Source of the DNA: Chitinophagaceae bacterium
Lineage (GTDB): Bacteria; Bacteroidota; Bacteroidia; Chitinophagales; Chitinophagaceae
DNA: 64,000 nucleotides
NCBI GenBank assembly: GCA_947454155.1
Contig: CANGIT010000002.1
Span: 1 to 64,000, forward strand
Direction of reading: 5' to 3'
Translations under genes and position numbers: made by a program
Part shown: positions 27,396 through 36,598 of the stretch, in pieces
How positions within the stretch are numbered: the stretch's first letter is position 1
How the letters are laid out: every line of letters starts with the position of its first letter
Notes under the pieces: generated by a model
Database searches by the model: none
The model's input: only the letters and a program-made list of their open reading frames with translations
What the model was told of the DNA's origin: nothing

Positions 27396-29233
27396 GTGTC
27401 AGATATGCCCCCGTTTTGTGGAACAGCCAAAAGAAGCGCTATGACGCTTATTTCGTCGCTTTCATTTTTCTCTTCATTACTTCGTTTTCGTTAGTGAATG
27501 CATGGCTCTATCCCCGGTTGATTTGGCCTACCATCATTATCCGTTGTTTCGGCTTACTTTCCATACTGCTCTTGCATTTCATTTTGGCCATTGGTCCTTT
27601 ATCGAGACTCGATGTTCGTTTTTTGCCACTTTTATACAATCGCCGGCATTTGGGTGTGATGATGTTTTTTACGGCTTCTGTCCATGCGGTTTATTCCCTG
27701 CTCTGGTTTCATGGGGGAGGAAATGTGCATCCGTTGGTTTCATTGTTCACCTCCAACCTGCATTACGATTCCTTGTTGTTTTTTCCTTTTCAGACGCTTG
27801 GATTTTTAGCTTACTTGATATTAATGCTGATGGCATGCATCAGCCATGATTTCTGGCTGGCCATTCTCACGCCACGCATCTGGAAGTGGCTGCACATGCT
27901 CGTGTATATAGCTTATGCGCTGTTGATGATGCATATCGTGCTTGGCGTGATTCAGCTGGAAAATAATATTTTCTTTTTTGCAGGCATGATGATGGGCTTG
28001 TTGGTATTGTGCTTTTTGCACTTGAAGGCTGCTTTAAAAGATCGGCTGTTTGATGAAAAAGAGAATTTGCTGGACGAACAGGTTTGGGTATTTGTTGGCA
28101 AGGTTGAAGAGATTGCTTCCGATAGGGCCAAAATGGTAAATGTAAATGGTGAACGAATTGCTGTATTTAAATACGACGGCAAACTGAGCGCGGTACATAA
28201 TGTTTGTAAACATCAGCAAGGTCCATTGGGAGAGGGGAAGATTGTAGATGGTTGTATCACCTGTCCCTGGCACGGTTATCAGTATCAGCCGCATGACGGG
28301 TGCTCTCTGGCGCCCTTCACAGAAAAGCTGGCCACCTATGCCTTGAAAGTATTAGGAAATAAGGTATGGGTGAATCCCATCGCTTTTCCGGAAGGCACTC
28401 CGGTTGAGCCTTGTCGGCTAGACGAAAACATAGAAACGGAAATCAATCAAGATCCTTTTTACATAGGATGGAATAAGGTAGTGCCGCTGATTTTCCGAAA
28501 ATCAGTTCTGTATTTTGTTACTGTTGCCATGTTGTTGTCTTCGATGCTGATATGGTTGTTTGCTTTTCATCAGGAACATCTGGCCAATTCATCTTTCAAC
28601 TTCGAGCAAGTAAAGCATTTGAATGGGGCAATCAGCACAGTACCTTTTGCGCATATCACTGTGGTGGCAGGAAGAAAATCTGATGGAGGACCTCTGCTGA
28701 AAGTATTTCCATTGGTCAATGCCGACAAATTTGGCGCTTCATCAACAATTAAAAATTGGCTGCAGGCCAATGGGGCATCAAAGAGTGCTTTTGCAACCGT
28801 TGATGTGCTGATGTTGCATCGGGATGATGTGTTTGCCTTGCAGCTGAATCATGATCAGGCTTCGATACAAAAATCTACAGAGCGATTTGATATGGGTATT
28901 GAAAATACTCAAGCGTTGGGAGATACAATGTTGAGCGGTGAGATCATAGATCCCAAATGTTATCTGGGTGCGATGAATCCCGGTGAAGGCAAACCACATC
29001 GCAGTTGTGCCATACGTTGTATCAGTGGTGGTATCATGCCGATGCTTACCTGGATGAATGGCAACAAGAGGGAATATGCTGTACTCACGGGTTCGTATGG
29101 TCGCCCCATCAACAAAGAAGTGCTTTTTGCCGTGGCTGAGCCGGTTCGTATTAGAGGAAAATTGTTTACTTTGGAAAACTGGAAATGGTTCGAAATAGAA
29201 CCTTCCGCCATTGAAAGATTGATACCTTATTGA
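27392..29233 (+). CDS. Ferric-reductase-like membrane protein with a Rieske [2Fe-2S] domain
   Basis: 613 residues. Residues about 20-215 form six membrane helices like the ferric reductase/MsrQ haem-b domain, with candidate haem histidines in RRHLGV, SVHAVY, WLHMLVY and MMHIVLG. A Rieske domain follows with C272-K-H274 and C291-P-W-H294, a complete [2Fe-2S] ligand set. Another membrane helix is at about 370-390, then a ~220-residue soluble region holding DPKCYLGAMNPGEGKPHRSC, whose three cysteines may bind something. Electrons could pass from haem to the Rieske cluster or the reverse; the donor and acceptor are unknown. It starts inside the stop of the 42-aa gene. Confidence 0.88.
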   Translation: MSVRYAPVLWNSQKKRYDAYFVAFIFLFITSFSLVNAWLYPRLIWPTIIIRCFGLLSILLLHFILAIGPLSRLDVRFLPLLYNRRHLGVMMFFTASVHAVYSLLWFHGGGNVHPLVSLFTSNLHYDSLLFFPFQTLGFLAYLILMLMACISHDFWLAILTPRIWKWLHMLVYIAYALLMMHIVLGVIQLENNIFFFAGMMMGLLVLCFLHLKAALKDRLFDEKENLLDEQVWVFVGKVEEIASDRAKMVNVNGERIAVFKYDGKLSAVHNVCKHQQGPLGEGKIVDGCITCPWHGYQYQPHDGCSLAPFTEKLATYALKVLGNKVWVNPIAFPEGTPVEPCRLDENIETEINQDPFYIGWNKVVPLIFRKSVLYFVTVAMLLSSMLIWLFAFHQEHLANSSFNFEQVKHLNGAISTVPFAHITVVAGRKSDGGPLLKVFPLVNADKFGASSTIKNWLQANGASKSAFATVDVLMLHRDDVFALQLNHDQASIQKSTERFDMGIENTQALGDTMLSGEIIDPKCYLGAMNPGEGKPHRSCAIRCISGGIMPMLTWMNGNKREYAVLTGSYGRPINKEVLFAVAEPVRIRGKLFTLENWKWFEIEPSAIERLIPY

Positions 29234-29239
29234 TTGCAT

Positions 29240-30376
29240 ATGGAAAATACATTTGAAAAAGTTTGTGCGCTGCATGAAATCCCCGACAACTCCAGCAAGA
29301 TTGTGAACGTGGGGAAATCGAAAGTGGCTTTGTTTCATCACAAAGGGAAACTGTCGGCCATCAGCAATGCTTGTTTGCATAAAGGAGGTCCACTGGGCTT
29401 GGGGGTGGTGGAGGAAAAATATGATGGCGTTTATGTCAATTGTCCCTGGCATGGATGGGAATACAATATTGAAACCGGCAGTGCGCCTCCGGGCTACCAC
29501 GACCAGCAAGCGGTGTATGAAGTAAAAATTGAAGAGGGCGAGGTGTTCATCAGCACTCAACCAATTGTGCCTGCTAAAAAGGCCCAGCACGACCTTTCGG
29601 TGTTGGAAGATTTGATCAAGCTGAAATACCAGACGAATGAAAATTCTTTGAACATATTGGGGATCTCCACCACCAATCTTCATCCCAATCTTCCGAGGTA
29701 TTCCACTTCTGAAGCGGCGCTGGAGAAATCGCTTGATTATGCCAAAGAGAAGTATGGCGCGGATACCCGATTGATTAAATTGAGAGATATTGAATTCAGA
29801 ACTTGTGAAGGCTATTATTCGCAACACATGCATGCCTGTACATGGCCTTGCAGTATTACGGAAATGGATCCCAACGATGGGATGACCGAAGTTTATCGCA
29901 GCATGATTCTCTGGGCCGATATCATTTTGGTGTCGACACCGATACGCTGGGGCAATCCGTCTTCTTTGTATTTTAAAATGGCGGAGCGCTTGAATTGTGT
30001 ACAGAATCAAATCACCATCCAAGATAAAATTCTAATCAAGAATAAAGTAGCTTCTTTTATCATCACCGGCGGTCAGGATAACATACAGCAAGTAGCCGGA
30101 CAAATGATGTGTTTTTTTACAGATCTCGGTTTTGCGTTTCCTCCATTCAGTTTTATGGGGTGGAGCAGAGGTTGGGTGGCAGAAGACATGGATAAGAACG
30201 TGATGCAATTTAAGAAATCGCAGTTTGTTGACAGGTCAACCCGCGAAATAGTGGACAATTGCATTGAAACATTAAAGGCCATGAAAACCACTCCGGCTCA
30301 ACAACTCAAGGCACCTAAGCCACATAAGAAAGATTCATGGAGTGCTGAGATGGAAAATCCGGATATGAATATGTAA
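29240..30376 (+). CDS. Rieske [2Fe-2S] domain fused to a flavodoxin-like FMN reductase
   Basis: 378 residues from the ATG at 29240; a TTG two codons earlier is less likely. Residues 5-110 form a Rieske domain with C45-L-H47 and C68-P-W-H71. Residues about 130-350 look like an NAD(P)H-dependent FMN reductase/flavodoxin fold (NILGISTT at the phosphate loop, VSTPIRWGNPSSLYFKMAERL, FIITGGQDNIQQV). No signal peptide, so cytoplasmic. It lies 6 bp after the membrane Rieske gene and is probably its soluble electron-input partner. A fusion of these two redox domains is unusual. Confidence 0.88.
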   Translation: MENTFEKVCALHEIPDNSSKIVNVGKSKVALFHHKGKLSAISNACLHKGGPLGLGVVEEKYDGVYVNCPWHGWEYNIETGSAPPGYHDQQAVYEVKIEEGEVFISTQPIVPAKKAQHDLSVLEDLIKLKYQTNENSLNILGISTTNLHPNLPRYSTSEAALEKSLDYAKEKYGADTRLIKLRDIEFRTCEGYYSQHMHACTWPCSITEMDPNDGMTEVYRSMILWADIILVSTPIRWGNPSSLYFKMAERLNCVQNQITIQDKILIKNKVASFIITGGQDNIQQVAGQMMCFFTDLGFAFPPFSFMGWSRGWVAEDMDKNVMQFKKSQFVDRSTREIVDNCIETLKAMKTTPAQQLKAPKPHKKDSWSAEMENPDMNM

Positions 30377-30436
30377 GGCAGAATCAACAATTGTTTTGTA
30401 CGTAAAAGAAAAACCACAAAAGAGCAAGTTGGAATA

Positions 30437-31111
30437 TTATTGATGGTATTTTCTTTCGCCAAACAACAGGCTGCCAATCCGAATCATATTGCTGCCATGT
30501 TGCAAAGCGATTTTGTAATCTCCACTCATGCCTGTACTCAAATAAATAATCTTACGATGGGAGGATTGTAGTTCAATATTCAAATTTTGAAATAAATCAT
30601 TCAGGTACGAAAATTCTGAGGCTACAATTTGCTCATTGTCGCTGAAACTTGCCATGCCCATCAGTCCACAAACATTCACGTAATCTAGTTCGGGCAAGAT
30701 GTTCAATGTGCTCCGCAATTCAGCTTCATTCATCCCGAATTTCGTTTCTTCTTTTGCGATGTAAATCTGCAGAAGGCAGCTGATTTTCCTGTTCAGTTTT
30801 TTACCCTGTTTATTGATCTCGATCAACAGCTTCTCGCTGTCAACACCATGAATGAGGTGAACAAAAGGAGCAATGTATTTCACTTTATTGGATTGCAGAT
30901 GGCCGATGAAGTGCCAGCGTATATCCTGAGGAAGCGCCAATTGTTTTTCGCAGAGCTCCTGCACATAATTTTCGCCAAAATCCCTGACGCCTGCATCATA
31001 GGCCTCCTTTAAATCTTCTATAGGTTTGGTTTTGGAAACAGCCACTATCGTAACATGACTGTCTTGTATTTCTTGAGCGAGCTGAAGATATTTTTCTTTT
31101 TGAAATCCCAT
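30437..31111 (-). CDS. YggS/PROSC family pyridoxal-phosphate protein
   Basis: 224 residues from the ATG at 31111, the family length. It binds PLP through Lys27 in AVSKTKP and has the usual fold-III alanine-racemase-like barrel parts: RDFGENYVQEL, WHFIGHLQSNK, LLQIYIAKEETKFGM, CGLMGMA, LSTGMSGDYKIALQHGSNMIRIGSLLFG. The family keeps PLP and amino-acid levels in balance and has no clear enzyme activity. The frame runs on upstream only because the heptamer repeat has no stop codons in any frame, so the longer version was not used. Confidence 0.93.
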   Translation of the reverse strand: MGFQKEKYLQLAQEIQDSHVTIVAVSKTKPIEDLKEAYDAGVRDFGENYVQELCEKQLALPQDIRWHFIGHLQSNKVKYIAPFVHLIHGVDSEKLLIEINKQGKKLNRKISCLLQIYIAKEETKFGMNEAELRSTLNILPELDYVNVCGLMGMASFSDNEQIVASEFSYLNDLFQNLNIELQSSHRKIIYLSTGMSGDYKIALQHGSNMIRIGSLLFGERKYHQ

Positions 31112-31206
31112 GAGGGGTAAAAGTAACGAGGAAATGTAGAATGTAAAATATGAAATATAAAATGTAAAATTTAAAATGATGGTCCCGATATTTCGGGGTG
31201 AAACAC

Positions 31207-31549
31207 AGCATCCACCATCCAGCATCCAGTATCCAGCATCCAGTATCCAGCATCCAGTATCCAGTATCCAGCATCCAGTATCCAGCATCCAGCATCCAGT
31301 ATCCAGTATCCAGCATCCAGTATCCAGTATCCAGCATCCAGTATCCAGCATCCAGTATCCAGCATCCAGTATCCAGCATCCAGTATCCAGCATCCAGTAT
31401 CTAGCATCCAGCATCCAGTATCCAGTATCCAGCATCCAGTATCCAGTATCCAGCATCCAGTATCCAGTATCCAGCATCCAGTATCCAGCATCCAGCATCC
31501 AGCATCCAGCATCCAGCATCCAGCATCCAGTATCCAGCATCCAGCATAC
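31207..31549. repeat. Heptamer tandem array, 49 units of AGYATCC
   Basis: 49 consecutive 7-base units (343 bp) alternate between AGCATCC and AGTATCC; only three units differ otherwise. A block of 17 units (31263-31381) is followed by a second block (31382-31500) with the same order over its first 12 units, so a 119-bp segment duplicated. It fills most of the gap between the PLP gene and the acyl-CoA dehydrogenase. A short A/T-rich stretch rich in TAAAATGTAAAAT lies at 31135-31185. No gene is seen here. Confidence 0.95.
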
Positions 31550-31560
31550 AACCCCAAACC

Positions 31561-32715
31561 CTACTTCAAAATCGTTCTGCTGATGACAATGCGTTGCACT
31601 TCGCTGGTGCCTTCGTAAATCTGTGTGATTTTAGCATCTCTCATCAAACGTTCCACATGGTATTCTTTCACGAATCCGTAGCCTCCGTGTATTTGCACGG
31701 CTTCCGTAGCTGTCCACATGGCGGTCTCGCTGCTGAATACTTTTGCCATTGAGCTGCTGAGCGTGTAATCGATGTCGTTATCTTTCTCCCAGGCGGCTTT
31801 CAGACAGAGTAATCTGGCGGCTTCAATTTTCGTGGCCATATCGGCCAGCTTGAACTGGATGATCTGATGGTTCATGATTTCGGTGCCGAAAGCTTTTCTT
31901 TGTTTGCTATAGGCGAGTGACAGTTCGAAAGCACCTGAAGCAATGCCTAGTGCCTGAGACGCGATGCCTATTCTTCCGCCGGCCAATGTTTTCATTGCGA
32001 ATTTGAATCCGAATCCGTCTTCACCGATTCTGTTTTCCTTAGGCACTTTCACGTCATTAAAAAGGATGGTATGTGTATCGCTTCCGCGGATACCAAGTTT
32101 GTTTTCTTTTGCGCCCACAACCACGCCGTGCCAGTTTTTTTCAACGATAAAGGCATTGATGCCGCGACTGCCTTTTGAGGCGTCTGTTTGGGCAATCACC
32201 AGATAAACACTGGCGCTATTGCCATTGGTAATCCAGTTTTTAGTGCCATTCAAAAGATAGTGGTCGCCTTTGTCTTCGGCGGTGGTTCTTTGCGAAGTAG
32301 CGTCAGAGCCGGCTTCGGGCTCGCTGAGTAAAAATGCACCGATATAAAGTTCTCCATCTTTTTTGCCTTGGGCAAGGGGAGTAAGATATTTTATTTTCTG
32401 TTCTTCTGTTCCGAATTCCTGCAGGCCATAACAAACAAGGCTATTGTTTACGCTCATGCATACACTTGTGCTGGCATCTACTTTACTGATTTCTTCCATC
32501 GCCAACACATAGCTTACCGTATCCATACCCGATCCGCCATATTCCGGCTTTACCATCATACCCATGAAGCCAAGGTCGGCCAATTTCTCAATTTGTTCTT
32601 TGGGGAATTTTTGGTGTTCGTCTCTTTCAATGACTCCGGGCAGACATTCATTCTTGGCAAAATCGCGTGCCGCTTGTTGGATCATCAGTTGCTCTTCTGT
32701 GAGTTGGAAATGCAT
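31561..32715 (-). CDS. Acyl-CoA dehydrogenase
   Basis: 384 residues, usual length. FAD-dependent oxidation of acyl-CoA in beta-oxidation or branched-chain breakdown. Visible parts: [13 protein letters not shown] (FAD/substrate loop), [58 protein letters not shown], where the Glu of YEGT is the catalytic base in the short-chain type. The electron acceptor would be the ETF encoded at 38119-39923. The -7 element at 32735-32742 (minus) is 19 bases before the ATG. Confidence 0.95.
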   Translation of the reverse strand: MHFQLTEEQLMIQQAARDFAKNECLPGVIERDEHQKFPKEQIEKLADLGFMGMMVKPEYGGSGMDTVSYVLAMEEISKVDASTSVCMSVNNSLVCYGLQEFGTEEQKIKYLTPLAQGKKDGELYIGAFLLSEPEAGSDATSQRTTAEDKGDHYLLNGTKNWITNGNSASVYLVIAQTDASKGSRGINAFIVEKNWHGVVVGAKENKLGIRGSDTHTILFNDVKVPKENRIGEDGFGFKFAMKTLAGGRIGIASQALGIASGAFELSLAYSKQRKAFGTEIMNHQIIQFKLADMATKIEAARLLCLKAAWEKDNDIDYTLSSSMAKVFSSETAMWTATEAVQIHGGYGFVKEYHVERLMRDAKITQIYEGTSEVQRIVISRTILK

Positions 32716-32734
32716 ATAGGAATTTTTTGTGGCA

Positions 32735-32742
32735 CAAAATTA
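32735..32742 (-). promoter_or_regulatory. -7 element of the acyl-CoA dehydrogenase gene
   Basis: TAATTTTG on the minus strand fits TAnnTTTG, 19 bases before the ATG at 32715. No good -33 was found. Confidence 0.45.
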
Positions 32743-32874
32743 AGGTTTGCCATCTTGCTTTACATGCTTTTCTTGTGGTGCAAATTCCAAATTCAGCAGA
32801 AGTTATATGTATCTTTACATATCGTAGCGTTGTGTGGCGAAACTCCTATTTTTTAGTTCAAATGATAAATAATT

Positions 32875-33867
32875 TTGAATACTGCAGCCCAAAATTTTAA
32901 AATTCAAAAATACATCGCAGTGCTTTCCGTTTTGCTGTTTCTAGTAAAACTATGGGCTTGGTACATGACGCATTCGGTGGCCATCTTAACCGATGCGCTG
33001 GAAAGTATCGTTAATGTGGTGGCTGGTTTCATTGGGCTTTACAGTCTTTATATTTCTGCAAAACCCAGCGACAAAGATCATCCTTATGGTCATGGTAAAG
33101 TTGAATTCATTACTGCGGCTGTGGAAGGCTTGCTGATTGCCCTGGCTGGTATTTTTGTGATTCGTGAAGCTGTACTTAATATTTATCTGCCACATACCTA
33201 TCATCAACTGGATAAAGGGATATATCTGATAGGGGGCACTGCTGTTGTTAATTATTTTGCAGGTTGGGTATGTGTGAAAAATGGCACCCAAAACAATTCA
33301 TTGGCGTTGGTTTCGGGAGGTAAGCATCTGATGGCAGATACCTACATGACATCCGGAATCATTGTGGGGTTGATATTGTTGTATGTTACCGGCATCACTT
33401 GGGTAGACAGCGCCGTAGCGATTTTATTTGCCGTACTGATCATGTTTACCGGATATAAAATCATCAGAAGTTCTGTGGCGGGGATGATGGATGAGGCCGA
33501 TGAAGACATGATCCGGGAGATGGTGGAAGTACTGAACAAATACCGCAAATTGAATTGGATCGACTTGCATAACCTTCGCATCATCAAGTACGGTGCTATG
33601 ATCCATATCGATTGTCATCTCACTGTGCCCTGGTATTTTAATGTGCATGAAGCGCATCGTGAAATTGATGAACTGGCATTGCTGGTGCGTTCTCATTTTG
33701 GTGACAGGGTAGAGCTGTTTGTCCATTCAGACGGCTGTCTTGATTTTTCCTGTGCTATTTGTGAAAAACTGGATTGTGAAGTCAGGCAGATGCCTTTTGC
33801 CAAAAAGCTGGAGTGGAATATTCATAATATCGCTTCTAATACAAAACATCGCATCAATACCCATTGA
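32875..33867 (+). CDS. Cation diffusion facilitator transporter with a Cys-rich tail
   Basis: 330 residues. Five or six membrane helices are followed by a cytoplasmic domain. The transport-site residues appear as TDALES in helix 2 and HLMADTY in helix 5 (HxxxD), plus HPYGHGKVEF between helices 2 and 3. Metal ions such as Zn, Mn or Fe would leave the cytoplasm. The C-terminus carries CAICEKLDC after HSDGCLDF, an extra metal-binding patch. TTG at 32875 is the only usable start because stop codons lie just upstream. It is followed one base later by the methyltransferase gene. Confidence 0.9.
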   Translation: MNTAAQNFKIQKYIAVLSVLLFLVKLWAWYMTHSVAILTDALESIVNVVAGFIGLYSLYISAKPSDKDHPYGHGKVEFITAAVEGLLIALAGIFVIREAVLNIYLPHTYHQLDKGIYLIGGTAVVNYFAGWVCVKNGTQNNSLALVSGGKHLMADTYMTSGIIVGLILLYVTGITWVDSAVAILFAVLIMFTGYKIIRSSVAGMMDEADEDMIREMVEVLNKYRKLNWIDLHNLRIIKYGAMIHIDCHLTVPWYFNVHEAHREIDELALLVRSHFGDRVELFVHSDGCLDFSCAICEKLDCEVRQMPFAKKLEWNIHNIASNTKHRINTH

Positions 33868-33868
33868 G

Positions 33869-34459
33869 ATGGAAACAAAACTAGATAATCATTACTGGAA
33901 CGAAAGATACAAGGAACAGCAAACCGGCTGGGATCTTGGCATCGCTTCGCCACCATTGGTGGATTTTTTCTCTACGCTTACAGATAAAAACCTGGCGATA
34001 CTTATCCCTGGCTGTGGTAATGCCTACGAAGCAGAATGGTTGCTGGCCAATGGGTTTACTAATATTACACTCATCGACATTTCTCCATTGCTGATAGAGA
34101 AATTGTCTCGCAAATTCAAAGCACAAGTTGGTCTTGGACTTACTTTGGTTAGAGATGATTTTTTCAATTGTACGGGCGCATACGACCTCATCGTTGAACA
34201 AACTTTCTTTTGTGCATTGAATCCGAATCTTCGGCAAAAGTATGCGGAGAAGATGCACCAGTTGCTTTGTAAAAATGGTTGTTTGGTTGGTGTGTTGTTT
34301 GATCGCGATTTCATTTCAAGTCCGCCATTTGGTGGCAGTTCGGCAGAATACCAATCATTATTTTCTCCACTTTTCAATATTGAGAAGATGGCGCCTTGTC
34401 AAAATTCGGTGCCTCCCAGATTGGGGTCGGAATTGTTTTTTGTGATGTCGAAAAAATGA
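33869..34459 (+). CDS. Thiopurine S-methyltransferase-like SAM methyltransferase
   Basis: 196 residues from the ATG at 33869, one base after the CDF stop codon. N-terminal HYWNERYKEQQTGWDLG and the SAM loop ILIPGCGNAYEAEWL match the TPMT family, followed by VEQTFFCALNP and a FGGSSAEY segment. Bacterial members methylate thiols or selenium/tellurium compounds. The tight link to a metal exporter suggests a role in metal or metalloid detoxification, but that is inference. Confidence 0.88.
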   Translation: METKLDNHYWNERYKEQQTGWDLGIASPPLVDFFSTLTDKNLAILIPGCGNAYEAEWLLANGFTNITLIDISPLLIEKLSRKFKAQVGLGLTLVRDDFFNCTGAYDLIVEQTFFCALNPNLRQKYAEKMHQLLCKNGCLVGVLFDRDFISSPPFGGSSAEYQSLFSPLFNIEKMAPCQNSVPPRLGSELFFVMSKK

Positions 34460-34464
34460 TTTTG

Positions 34465-35169
34465 TTAGCCAATCAATTTGGCTACACCAAATGCCGCGCC
34501 TGCAGCCAACGCACCAATGAGCATTACTCTCAATGCACCTTTCCAGGGGTTGATGCCGGTCATCTTGCTTTTGAAAAAACCAAAAAGAAATAAACAAATC
34601 AATGTGGCGATGACGGAATATTGCAGGGCCTCAAATGAATTCTTAATGAAGAAATAAGGACTTAAAGGGATGATGCCGCCCGCGATATAAGAGAGGCCAA
34701 TGTTCATGGCACTTTTTGTGGCTCTTTTGGGATCGGGCTTTTCCAGTCCTAGTTCATATTTCATCATGAAGTCTACCCAACGGTCTTTGTCTCTCGAGAT
34801 TTCTTCGGTAGCCTTGTCTTGTATCTCTTTACTGAGACCAATGCTGGCAAAGAATTCTTTGGTTTCTTCAATCTCGCGATGCCTGAGGTTTTCAATTTCG
34901 TCGTATTCTCTTTTTACTTCACTGGCATAATGGTCTTGTTCGGTTTTGCCGGCCAGGTAACCACCAAGTCCCATGGCAATGCTGCCGGCGGCAATTTCGG
35001 CGATCCCGGCAATCACGATGATGCTGCTGTCGTGCACTGCTCCGCTCAGTCCTGCCGCCAGCGCAAAAGGAACAGTAAGTCCGTCGCTCATGCCGATGAC
35101 GATGTCTCGCAGCATTTCGGAGCTGTTCATATGATTCTCGATGTGGTCGTGGTGAAGATGAGTGTCCAT
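34465..35169 (-). CDS. VIT1/CCC1-family iron or manganese transporter
   Basis: 234 residues. A His-rich start (HLHHDHIENH) precedes five membrane helices. The first helix region is VIGMSDGLTVPFALAAGLSG and the second AEIAAGSIAMGLGGYLAGKTE, both with family-typical acidic and Gly residues. A helical cytoplasmic span rich in Glu (residues 80-140) is the likely metal-binding domain. Members move Fe2+ or Mn2+ out of the cytoplasm. It is convergent with the methyltransferase gene. Confidence 0.9.
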   Translation of the reverse strand: MDTHLHHDHIENHMNSSEMLRDIVIGMSDGLTVPFALAAGLSGAVHDSSIIVIAGIAEIAAGSIAMGLGGYLAGKTEQDHYASEVKREYDEIENLRHREIEETKEFFASIGLSKEIQDKATEEISRDKDRWVDFMMKYELGLEKPDPKRATKSAMNIGLSYIAGGIIPLSPYFFIKNSFEALQYSVIATLICLFLFGFFKSKMTGINPWKGALRVMLIGALAAGAAFGVAKLIG

Positions 35170-35177
35170 GGGAATTA

Positions 35178-36413
35178 TTAATTAAGACAAGATAGACTTT
35201 TTTCAATGATGTTTACCGCTTCCATGATTTGTTCGACGGTGATGATCAAGGGAGGAGCGAATCGGATTTTGTCGCCATGGGTAGGTTTGGCCAGCAGTCC
35301 GTTGTCTTTCAGGGCAAGACAAAGTTCCCAGGCGGCATCGGGATTATGGTGTTTGATGACAATAGCGTTGAGCAGTCCACGACCACGAATACACGAAATG
35401 TAAGGCGAATTCAGTTTCGACAATTCTTCACGGAACAAATTTCCCATCGCTTCTGCATTGGCGGCCATGTTTTCATCTTTCAATACCTGTAAGGCGGCGA
35501 TGGCCACTTTGCAAGCCAATGGATTGCCACCATAAGTGCTGCCATGTTCACCCGGCTTTATGGTCATCATCACTTCGTCGTCGGACAGTACCGCGCTAAT
35601 GGGCAATGTGCCGCCACTCAGCGCTTTGCCCAGAATCAAAATGTCCGGACGAACGTTTTCATGGTCGCAGGCCAGCATCTTTCCTGTGCGTGCCAGTCCG
35701 GTTTGAATCTCATCGGCAATCATCAGCACCTTGTACTGGGAACATAAATTCCTGATGCCGGTTAAATAACCTTCGTCGGGTACCACCACGCCGGCTTCAC
35801 CCTGTATGGGCTCAAACATGTATGCTGCCACGTTAGGGTCCTGCAACGCAGCTTCAAGTGCAGAGAGGTCGTTGTAAGGAATCACTTCAAATCCCGGCAT
35901 ATAAGGGCCGAAATTGTGATAGCTGCTCGGATCCGTCGATGAAGAAATGGCTGCCATGGTTCTTCCCCAGAAATTGCCGCTGGCAAAAATGATCTTGGCT
36001 TTATTCGCTTCAATGCCTTTTACCGTATAGCCCCATCTGCGGGCGAGTTTAATGGCGGTTTCTCCTCCCTCCACACCGGTGTTCATGGGTAATACTTTGT
36101 CGTAGCCGAAATAAGTGGTGATGTATTTTTCATATTCGCCCAATTGGTCGTTGTGAAAGGCCCTGGAAGTGAGGGTTAATTCAGACGCTTGTGCTTGCAA
36201 TACTTCTACAACTGCAGGATGGCAATGCCCCTGATTGACTGCCGAATACCCGCTTAAAAAATCAAAATATCTTTTATCATCAACGTCCCATAAAAAAACG
36301 CCTGTGCCTTTTTTTAAAACCACCGGCAATGGATGATAATTATGTGCGCCGTATTTCTCTTCGAGGTCGAGATAATATTGTGTATTGGCAGAGGTGTGAA
36401 GGGGATTGTGCAT
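35178..36413 (-). CDS. rocD: Ornithine--oxo-acid aminotransferase
   Basis: 411 residues from the ATG at 36413. PLP-dependent; it moves the delta-amino group of ornithine to 2-oxoglutarate, giving glutamate semialdehyde. Visible parts: [70 protein letters not shown] and the PLP Lys in [11 protein letters not shown] longer frame upstream starts with TTG and lacks support. It lies 8 bp before the VIT1-like gene on the same strand. Confidence 0.95.
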   Translation of the reverse strand: MHNPLHTSANTQYYLDLEEKYGAHNYHPLPVVLKKGTGVFLWDVDDKRYFDFLSGYSAVNQGHCHPAVVEVLQAQASELTLTSRAFHNDQLGEYEKYITTYFGYDKVLPMNTGVEGGETAIKLARRWGYTVKGIEANKAKIIFASGNFWGRTMAAISSSTDPSSYHNFGPYMPGFEVIPYNDLSALEAALQDPNVAAYMFEPIQGEAGVVVPDEGYLTGIRNLCSQYKVLMIADEIQTGLARTGKMLACDHENVRPDILILGKALSGGTLPISAVLSDDEVMMTIKPGEHGSTYGGNPLACKVAIAALQVLKDENMAANAEAMGNLFREELSKLNSPYISCIRGRGLLNAIVIKHHNPDAAWELCLALKDNGLLAKPTHGDKIRFAPPLIITVEQIMEAVNIIEKSLSCLN

Positions 36414-36598
36414 GATGTAATAATAAGAGATGATAAATGAGAAATAGCAATAATTAAAAGTGGTGCTTAGGCAAAAAGATGCAGCCCTCTGCAAAGAGAG
36501 GGTGTAGAGAGAGTTATCCTCGATGATTGAGCAAATCGAGATTGGCGGAGAGAATAGCTGTTATGGTCTTGTTCGTTTTGATACGCAAATGTAGAGTC

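Noticed and set aside
28778..30022. 414-codon minus-strand ORF opposite the Rieske genes
   Set aside because: It overlaps two well-supported genes for its whole length, is rich in His, Arg and Phe as in antisense frames, and shows no family motif.
31112..31583. Long ORFs on both strands through the heptamer array, including a 5' extension of the PLP gene
   Set aside because: The 7-base unit has no stop triplet in any frame, so ORFs are an arithmetic effect. The PLP protein has its normal length when started at 31111.
33719..33868. 50-residue N-terminal extension of the methyltransferase
   Set aside because: It overlaps the CDF gene; the ATG at 33869 gives the normal N-terminus.
36485..36502. 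CCCTCT-GCAAAG-AGAGGG hairpin upstream of rocD as terminator
   Set aside because: It has no T-run on either side and is upstream of the gene, so it was not called.
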